A stretch of DNA of 6,273 nucleotides, taken from assembly GCA_903921135.1 (NCBI GenBank), contig CAIXOY010000185.1:1-6273 (forward strand). Reading direction: 5' to 3'. Below, piece after piece: positions 1 to 4,809 of this stretch; position 1 is the stretch's first letter; each line of letters begins with the position of its first letter. The translations under genes were made by a program, and so were the position numbers. Below the pieces are notes generated by a model. That model ran no database searches. It was not told the origin of the DNA and saw only the letters and a program-made list of their open reading frames with translations. This DNA comes from an uncultured Gammaproteobacteria bacterium (GTDB taxonomy: Bacteria; Pseudomonadota; Gammaproteobacteria; Pseudomonadales; UBA5518).

Positions 1-15
1 GGCCCGCTCCCACAT
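1..15 (-). CDS. Possible start of a further minus-strand gene, cut by the window edge
   Basis: Reading the minus strand beyond the stop codon of the phosphatase gene, an AGGAA Shine-Dalgarno-like stretch overlaps that stop (TAG). Six bases later comes an ATG, followed by codons for Trp-Glu-Arg-Ala up to the window edge. The spacing is what a translationally coupled downstream gene would show. Only five codons are visible, so no product can be named and the ATG may be chance. Confidence 0.3.
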
Positions 16-24
16 GGCACGTTC

Positions 25-525
25 CTACGGGGTGGTGCGTTTGGGGTAGTCGAAGGACCAGTCGGCAGGCTGGCCGCGCGGTACGGCGGCCCAGCTGCGC
101 AGGTCGTAGTCGAGCCGCAGCACGCCGCAGGTCGGGACGTTGTCGATGCGTACACCGTGGCACAGGAGGTTGGCGAGCTCGGTGAGCGTGGGGTTGTGGC
201 CGACCATGAGCACCGCGTTCACGCGTGCAGGCAAAGCCGCGATCACCCTGAGCCAGGTGGCCACACTGGCCTCGTACAGCGAGTCCTCGATCACGATCTC
301 CTCTCGCCTGATGCCGAATTCATCTGCCATCAGGCGCGCGGTGGCGAGGGCACGGCGCGCGGGGCTGGACACCACCAGCGCAGGCACCTCGCCACGTTCG
401 CACAAGCGCCGCCCCATCTCGGGTGCGTTGCGCTCGCCGCGTTCGTTCAGCGGGCGATCGATGTCAGCCTGACCGGGGTTGGCCCAGCTCGATTTGGCGT
501 GGCGGGCGAGGATGAGGCGTTTCAT
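25..525 (-). CDS. sixA: SixA-like phosphohistidine phosphatase, histidine phosphatase (RHG) superfamily
   Basis: This complete 166-residue protein is close in length to E. coli SixA (about 160 residues), which removes phosphate from histidine on phosphotransfer proteins. The N-terminus carries the RHG-type signature as RHAKSSW: R8 and the phosphate-accepting H9. The Ser-Pro-x-x-Arg motif gives R58, and GHNP gives the second catalytic histidine, H110. E85 in LYEAS is the likely acid/base. There is no signal peptide, so it should be cytoplasmic. The start is the ATG complementary to 523-525; it lacks a strong Shine-Dalgarno but places the catalytic motif at the usual position directly after the first beta strand. 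The gene is divergent from the operon that follows. The family fold and residues are clear. The exact substrate is not: RHAKS-type members are often annotated SixA by similarity only, and some other phosphorylated protein or small molecule is possible. Confidence 0.9.
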   Translation of the reverse strand: MKRLILARHAKSSWANPGQADIDRPLNERGERNAPEMGRRLCERGEVPALVVSSPARRALATARLMADEFGIRREEIVIEDSLYEASVATWLRVIAALPARVNAVLMVGHNPTLTELANLLCHGVRIDNVPTCGVLRLDYDLRSWAAVPRGQPADWSFDYPKRTTP

Positions 526-555
526 GGGGCAGATCCGGAGCTGCGCAAGTCAGCG

Positions 556-585
556 ATTGTACGCGGCACCGTGCGGATGCTTCAC
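556..585 (-). promoter_or_regulatory. Candidate sigma70-type promoter for the phosphatase gene
   Basis: On the minus strand a TACAAT -10 box (561 to 556, five of six consensus bases) is preceded after 18 bases by GTGAAG (585 to 580, three of six -35 bases). Transcription would start about 25 bases before the phosphatase ATG. The -10 is good and the -35 weak. Its -35 overlaps that of the forward candidate. Confidence 0.4.
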
Positions 586-609
586 GGCGCCACACCGCGC
601 GTGTATCGT
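581..609 (+). promoter_or_regulatory. Candidate sigma70-type promoter for the membrane protein and sulfotransferase operon
   Basis: TTCACG (581-586, four of six -35 bases) and TATCGT (604-609, four of six -10 bases) are separated by the ideal 17 bases. The predicted start, near 615-617, falls inside the inverted repeat at 613-632. This would give a leader of about 65 bases before the first ATG at 681. Both boxes are moderate, and chance matches occur easily. Confidence 0.33.
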
Positions 610-612
610 CCG

Positions 613-632
613 GCCGTGGCCGCCGCCACGGC
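613..632. repeat. Perfect 8-bp inverted repeat with a 4-base loop in the divergent intergenic region
   Basis: GCCGTGGC (613-620) and GCCACGGC (625-632) are exact reverse complements around CGCC. No T-run follows on either strand, so it does not look like an intrinsic terminator. Placed over the predicted forward start, it could be an operator for a dimeric regulator or a leader-RNA hairpin. A second, mutually exclusive 7-bp stem can form from 620-626 with 634-640, so two alternative folds compete for the same bases. GC-rich DNA makes such pairs fairly easily. Confidence 0.5.
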
Positions 633-680
633 AGCGGCGGATGAACCCCCGCTGATCAGGCACGCGCCGGAGACCGCACC

Positions 681-1133
681 ATGTTCATCCGCATGCTCGT
701 TGCCGTTGTCGCCTCTGCCTCCGCGGGGTTCTGCATTCACGTCTTTTACGGCGAGGGATGGCTGAACACCTACGTCCAGTCCGCCGCCGAGGCCGGACGG
801 CTGTCGAACATCCTCCAGCCGCCCTACCCCGCCGCCATCATGATGGCCGCTTACCTCACAGCGCTCGTACCGTATGCGGTGAAGGTGGGCATCTATCGAT
901 TCGCAGGCCACCTGCTGCCAGCGCAGAGCGCATTCGCGAGAGGTCTGTTGTACGGGCTACTATTGCTTGCGCTGGGCGACGAGTTTGTACGCATGCCTTT
1001 GATGAACGGCCTCGTGGGCAACCCTGTCGATGTGACCGTTCTCATGAGCCTGCAACCCTGGGCCATCGCGCTGTCCAGCGGTGTGCTCATCGCCTTGTTC
1101 ACTCCGCTGCGCCAACCCTCGCACATCAAATGA
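681..1133 (+). CDS. Small multi-pass inner-membrane protein of unknown function
   Basis: This 150-residue protein is mostly hydrophobic. Four likely membrane segments can be seen at about residues 3-22, 51-73, 86-100 and 117-140, with a more polar loop at 23-48 and a basic tail (PLRQPSHIK). The start is well supported: a GGAGA Shine-Dalgarno at 669-673 lies seven bases before the ATG. It is the first gene of the plus-strand run, 26 bases ahead of a secreted protein gene and divergent from the phosphatase. I do not recognise a family, and no catalytic motif stands out. The charged patch GDEFVRMP (residues 99-106) at the end of the third segment is the most distinctive stretch. The membrane location is clear from composition. 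The role is unknown, and its link to the sulfotransferases rests only on gene order. Confidence 0.8.
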   Translation: MFIRMLVAVVASASAGFCIHVFYGEGWLNTYVQSAAEAGRLSNILQPPYPAAIMMAAYLTALVPYAVKVGIYRFAGHLLPAQSAFARGLLYGLLLLALGDEFVRMPLMNGLVGNPVDVTVLMSLQPWAIALSSGVLIALFTPLRQPSHIK

Positions 1134-1147
1134 CCGTGCGTGGAACC

Positions 1148-1152
1148 GAGGA
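1148..1152 (+). promoter_or_regulatory. Shine-Dalgarno that fixes the start of the secreted protein gene
   Basis: GAGGA lies seven bases upstream of the ATG at 1160. The reading frame stays open further upstream, back to an ATG at 758. Here the Shine-Dalgarno, the signal peptide that starts at 1160 and the overlap of the longer frame with the membrane protein gene all favour 1160 as the true start. Confidence 0.75.
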
Positions 1153-1159
1153 TCACACC

Positions 1160-1627
1160 ATGCGTCTACTGTTGCCTCTTTTCGTGTTCCTCGGTGCGGT
1201 CTTTGCTCTCGCCGCGTCGGCAGACGACTCGCCCGACGTACGCACACTGATGACACCGGAGGAGTACAGCGCCGCCGGCCTCGGCAAACTGAGTCCCGCT
1301 GAAATAGAGGCGCTGAACCGTTGGGTGATCCGCTACACCGCCAGAGAAGCACCGGTGATGCGCGAGCACAGCACGGTAGTGCGTGAAGAGATCAAGCGCG
1401 TGGATGCCGCTGTATACAAGACCCGCATCGTGGGCGAATTCCGCGGTTGGTATGGCGACACGATCTTCCGCCTGGAAAACGGCCAAACCTGGCGTCAGCG
1501 CCTGTCAGGCAAGTGGTTCCACAAGGCCGATTCGCCCGAGGTGGAGATCAGCAAGAACGTGATGGGCTACTGGGTGCTGCGCGTGGTGGGCGAGGATCGC
1601 TCGGTGGGCGTGGTCCGGGTCGACTGA
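1160..1627 (+). CDS. Secreted (periplasmic) protein of unknown function with signal peptide
   Basis: The 155-residue product begins with a classic Sec signal peptide: one Arg, a hydrophobic core at residues 3-18 and an Ala-Ser-Ala cleavage site before D22. The mature protein opens with MTPEEYSAAGLGKLSPAEIE (residues 31-50) and ALNRW, a pattern I recall from short exported hypothetical proteins of proteobacteria. A helical, charged stretch follows at about 62-85. The C-terminal part (about 92-155) looks like a small beta barrel rich in aromatic residues, with FRGWYGDTIFRLENGQTWRQ at 94-113. No catalytic residues are apparent. The start at 1160 is supported by GAGGA seven bases upstream. It lies only 3 bases before the TPR/TonB-C gene, so the two are probably co-translated. 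Y36 follows two glutamates, the acidic setting favoured by tyrosine sulfation, which is suggestive only. Confidence 0.82.
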   Translation: MRLLLPLFVFLGAVFALAASADDSPDVRTLMTPEEYSAAGLGKLSPAEIEALNRWVIRYTAREAPVMREHSTVVREEIKRVDAAVYKTRIVGEFRGWYGDTIFRLENGQTWRQRLSGKWFHKADSPEVEISKNVMGYWVLRVVGEDRSVGVVRVD

Positions 1628-1630
1628 GCC

Positions 1631-2917
1631 ATGGCGCGGGGCCGGGCGCTCGGCCAGCGCGCGGCCTGTTTCTGGGCGCTGCTCGCCTGCGCCGCGCTGC
1701 AGGCGCAACCCCTTCCCCCTGCCACCACCTACGGCCAGAGTTTGTACCGCACTGACGATACGCGGTCGGCCTGGCGCCCGTTCCGCCCGGTACTGCCCGA
1801 TACGGGCAACAGTGCCGGCGCGCTCGAGCAGCACATCGAGCGCCAGGAGGGGGCAGTCGGCCCCTTCTCGCCGACATTGCTCGAGCCCCTGCAAGAACTC
1901 GGCATTGCGCGCTTCACACAGGGTGATTTCCATGGCGCAGGTGCGGCATGGAGCCGCGCGCTGCATCTGGTGCGCGTGAACGAAGGGCTGCGATCGCCCG
2001 CGCAGCGCTGGCTGCTGGAGCAACTGAGCGAATCGAGCCTCGCCAGTGGGCAGATCGGGCAGGCAGACGCACACCAGAAACGGCTCTTCGCCCTCGCACG
2101 CACGCAATGGCGCCCCACGGAGCCGGCGATGCAGGAGGCTGCGGCCCGTTACGCAGACTGGTTGCGCGGCGCCTATCTGGCCGGTATCGACCGCGAGCGT
2201 TACGCGCGGCTGGTGGCGCTCCTGGGGCTCTTCGACAACCTGATCGCAGACGCGGAGAAAGACGCCGGCTCCGACAGCCGCGCCCTGCTGCCCTACCTGC
2301 GCGGGCGCCTCGATGCGGCCTATCTGCTCACGGTGTATCCCGGCGAGTCGCGTAACGTCAGCCACGCCGATGCCGGCACCGATCCGGGCGAAGGCAGCCT
2401 CGATCTGATCCGTTTCCTGGAACTCAGAGGCGATGCCTTCCGCGAAGGCGAGAGGACGGCCGCGCGCATACAGGCGATACTGGCCGCCGATGCGAGTGCG
2501 GACGAGACCGAGCGCGCCGACGCCCTGCTGGCGCAAGCCGACTGGTATCAGTGGCACCGCCGGGTGGCGCAGTCACTGCCGCTTTACGAGGAAGCCTGGG
2601 CGCAGGCGGGCGATGCGAACGCGACGTGGCGCAGGGAGCGCTTCGGCACGCCGCTGGAACTGCCCCCGGGCATCGTGTTCCAGCCGGGCCGGCTGCCGCT
2701 GCGCGAGCGCAGCGATGCGGAAGTGCGGTTGCGCTTCGGCGTGAGCCGTCAGGGTCGGGTGCAGGACGTGGCGTGGGCGCAGGCCGCGTTGCCGGATGAA
2801 CCCGTGCAAGCGCTGGCGCTCGCCTTGCTCGATGCACTGCGCTTTCGCCCGCGTCTCGAGGCGGGGCGGGCGGTAGACACTCCCGCCATCGAACGCAGTT
2901 ATCACATGCGGTACTGA
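1631..2917 (+). CDS. Exported TPR-like protein with a TonB-C-like C-terminal domain
   Basis: This 428-residue protein starts with a signal sequence: basic residues at 3-10, a hydrophobic core at about 11-23, and either cleavage after Leu-Gln-Ala (A25) or, less typically, a lipobox LLAC ending at C20. Helical repeat segments of the TPR type are visible at about 86-120 (QGDFHGAGAAWSRAL), 123-160 and 296-325. The last 65 residues follow the TonB C-terminal pattern: alternating hydrophobics in VRLRFGVSRQGRVQDV (365-380), then a helix ending in LRFRP (403-407), G412 and a final beta strand to YHMRY. Classical TonB has an uncleaved anchor and a Pro-rich linker, and neither is present. An energy-coupling role is therefore doubtful, and a periplasmic binding or scaffold role is more likely. 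Shine-Dalgarno signal is weak and translation probably depends on coupling to the gene 3 bases upstream. The sulfotransferase gene follows after 12 bases. Confidence 0.8.
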   Translation: MARGRALGQRAACFWALLACAALQAQPLPPATTYGQSLYRTDDTRSAWRPFRPVLPDTGNSAGALEQHIERQEGAVGPFSPTLLEPLQELGIARFTQGDFHGAGAAWSRALHLVRVNEGLRSPAQRWLLEQLSESSLASGQIGQADAHQKRLFALARTQWRPTEPAMQEAAARYADWLRGAYLAGIDRERYARLVALLGLFDNLIADAEKDAGSDSRALLPYLRGRLDAAYLLTVYPGESRNVSHADAGTDPGEGSLDLIRFLELRGDAFREGERTAARIQAILAADASADETERADALLAQADWYQWHRRVAQSLPLYEEAWAQAGDANATWRRERFGTPLELPPGIVFQPGRLPLRERSDAEVRLRFGVSRQGRVQDVAWAQAALPDEPVQALALALLDALRFRPRLEAGRAVDTPAIERSYHMRY

Positions 2918-2929
2918 ACCGGAGCCCGA

Positions 2930-4807
2930 ATGAGCGCGACACTTTGCGACCAGTTGATCGAGCGTGGCGTGGCCGAGTTGCAGGCCGAGCGCTACGCGCA
3001 GGCGGCCCGCACCCTGGCCGAGGCGCGGGAGCTTGCCCCCAACGATGCCGAGATCCTGAGCCTTCTGGGGCTCGCGCTGATGCGCAGCGGAAAAGCCGCA
3101 GAGGCAGGCCCGCTGCTTGCGCGCGCCGTAGAGATTGAACCGGCCGAGCCGGGCTTCACGATGAACCTCGCGGAGTGGCAGGCGGCCAACGGGCAGATGG
3201 ACGTGGCGATCGCGGGGCTGCGTACTGTCGCGGAGCGCGAACCGCCGCGCCCCCGCGCATGGGAGCGGCTGGGAGACATGCTGCTCAAATCCGGGGATGG
3301 GCCGGCTGCCGCGCGTGCCTACGACCGCATGCTGCAACTCGATCCGCGCAACCCCGCAGGCCCCGCCAAGATCTGCACGGCGTTGATCGCGGCGCGCGAC
3401 TGGGGCGGGCTGGCAGATATCGCGCAAGCATGGAGCACGGTGGCGCCGGAGAGCCCGGACGCCTGGCGCTCGCGCGCGCGCGCTTCCTGGGAGCAGGGCA
3501 AATTCCGGGATGCTCTGGAACACTACGATCGCGTGCTGGCGCTGCGCCCGGGCAACGTGGCGGAGCTCTGCACGGCCGCGCGCATCTGCCTGCAGTCGCT
3601 GGATTTCGCGCGGGCCGAGGCTTTCCTGACCGAGGCACATGCCCACGCACCCGGACACCCGGAGGTGCTTGCGGCCACAGGGATGCTCCGAATCTGCCAG
3701 GGCCGCTTCGAAGAGGCCGAGGGTGATCTGTTGGAAAGTCTTGCGGTGGCACCGGGTAACATCCCGGCTTACACGCTGCTCGGGCGCCTGCGCGGCGGCC
3801 GCTTCGATGAAGCGCAGTACTGGAACCTCCGGCAGGCCACCGCCGACGCGACCCTCCCGCTGGAGTGGCGCATTGCCGCCGGCTTCGCGCTGGGCGATGC
3901 ACTGCACGCACGCGGTGAGCATCCTTCGGCATTCTCCACGTGGCAGACGGCGAACGCCCTCGCTCGCGAACGTAATGCTGCCGAGGGCATTCACTACCAG
4001 CGCGAGCACGTGGAGTCGCGCATCGACCGCATCCTCGATACCTGGAAAGACGCGCCCGCCCCTCTCGACCTGCCGCCCTCAAACGGGCCGCGGCCGATTT
4101 TCGTGGTGGGCATGCCGCGCTCGGGCACCACGCTGGTCGAGGCGGTACTCGCGGCGCACCCCGAGGTGGAGGCCGGCGGCGAGCGGCAGGTGATGCGTCA
4201 GGCGCTGGATGCGCGGCTGCAGACGCCCGGCACACCCGAGCCCCGCGTAGCGCGGCAATGGCGCGACGCCTGCCTTGCGGATTTCCCCACGCGCGCCGAT
4301 GCCAGCACGGTCACCGACAAGAACCCGCTCAACCTCGAGGCTGCGGGCCTGATCGCCGAACTCTTTCCGGACGCGCGCATCGTGTATCTCTCGCGGGATC
4401 CGGTGGCCTGCGGTTTCTCGGTGTTCCGACATGAGTTCCAGAAATACTGGGGCTTTGCGCACGCGCTGGAAGACATCGCGCACTACCAGGCGCAGTGCGT
4501 ACGCCTCGCGGAGCACTGGGAGCGGGTGCTGGGCGAGCGTTTCGTGCCGGTGCATTACGAGGCCTTCGCCGAGCAGTTCCCGGCAAGTGTCGAGCCGCTG
4601 CTGGCGGCTTGCGGGCTGTCGCATAGCGAGCGCTGTGAGCGCTTCCAGGAATTCCCGGGCACCGTGGGCACGCTGAGCGCGGTGGATGTGCGCGGCCCGG
4701 TACGGGTGCGCAACGAAGGTCACACGCCCTACGAGGCGGAACTCGCCATCCTGCGCGAGGCGCTGGCGCGTCACGGCCTGGCAGCGCAGGACGGAAGCGT
4801 CGGCTGA
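2930..4807 (+). CDS. TPR-sulfotransferase fusion (PAPS-dependent, tyrosylprotein-sulfotransferase-like class)
   Basis: The 625-residue product has two parts. Residues 7-278 are eight TPR units in an unbroken 34-residue register, each ending in a Pro-containing turn, followed by a helical linker (about 279-375). Residues 388 to about 615 are a sulfotransferase domain. GMPRSGTTL (394-402) is the 5'-phosphosulfate-binding loop; TDKNP (462-466) supplies the conserved Lys; R489 and S497, eight residues apart, match the pair that binds the 3'-phosphate of PAPS. E418 in AGGER lies 21 residues after R397, the spacing I recall between Arg78 and the catalytic Glu99 in human TPST2. No signal peptide or membrane segment is seen, so it should transfer sulfate in the cytoplasm, with the TPR part probably binding a protein or peptide acceptor. 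GGAG at 2921-2924, five bases before ATG, supports the start. The acceptor is unknown; a carbohydrate or lipid is also possible. Confidence 0.92.
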   Translation: MSATLCDQLIERGVAELQAERYAQAARTLAEARELAPNDAEILSLLGLALMRSGKAAEAGPLLARAVEIEPAEPGFTMNLAEWQAANGQMDVAIAGLRTVAEREPPRPRAWERLGDMLLKSGDGPAAARAYDRMLQLDPRNPAGPAKICTALIAARDWGGLADIAQAWSTVAPESPDAWRSRARASWEQGKFRDALEHYDRVLALRPGNVAELCTAARICLQSLDFARAEAFLTEAHAHAPGHPEVLAATGMLRICQGRFEEAEGDLLESLAVAPGNIPAYTLLGRLRGGRFDEAQYWNLRQATADATLPLEWRIAAGFALGDALHARGEHPSAFSTWQTANALARERNAAEGIHYQREHVESRIDRILDTWKDAPAPLDLPPSNGPRPIFVVGMPRSGTTLVEAVLAAHPEVEAGGERQVMRQALDARLQTPGTPEPRVARQWRDACLADFPTRADASTVTDKNPLNLEAAGLIAELFPDARIVYLSRDPVACGFSVFRHEFQKYWGFAHALEDIAHYQAQCVRLAEHWERVLGERFVPVHYEAFAEQFPASVEPLLAACGLSHSERCERFQEFPGTVGTLSAVDVRGPVRVRNEGHTPYEAELAILREALARHGLAAQDGSVG

Positions 4808-4809
4808 TG
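4805..4809 (+). promoter_or_regulatory. TGATG stop-start overlap between the two sulfotransferase genes
   Basis: The stop TGA of the first sulfotransferase shares one base with the ATG of the second. This arrangement usually couples translation, so the two enzymes are probably made in linked amounts and may work together. Confidence 0.8.

Noticed and set aside
613..640. Intrinsic terminator in the divergent intergenic region
   Set aside because: The stems are GC-rich but no T-run follows on either strand, and both flanking genes are transcribed away from the region.
652..659. CTGATCAG palindrome upstream of the membrane protein gene as an operator
   Set aside because: It is only an 8-base self-complementary sequence with no matching flanks and no second copy, so chance is adequate.
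157..765. Plus-strand open frame opposite the phosphatase gene
   Set aside because: The minus strand carries a complete SixA-like protein with all catalytic residues, and the plus product has no recognisable features and would run across the promoter region.
758..1159. Upstream extension of the secreted protein frame to an ATG at 758
   Set aside because: It overlaps the membrane protein gene in another frame, reads as arginine-rich shadow sequence, and would bury the signal peptide and Shine-Dalgarno found at 1160.
2573..4009. Minus-strand open frame of exactly the same length (478 codons) across the TPR/TonB-C and first sulfotransferase genes
   Set aside because: The equal length is coincidence: its position relative to the sense gene differs from that of the other antisense frame, the product shows no domain, and it would span two real genes.
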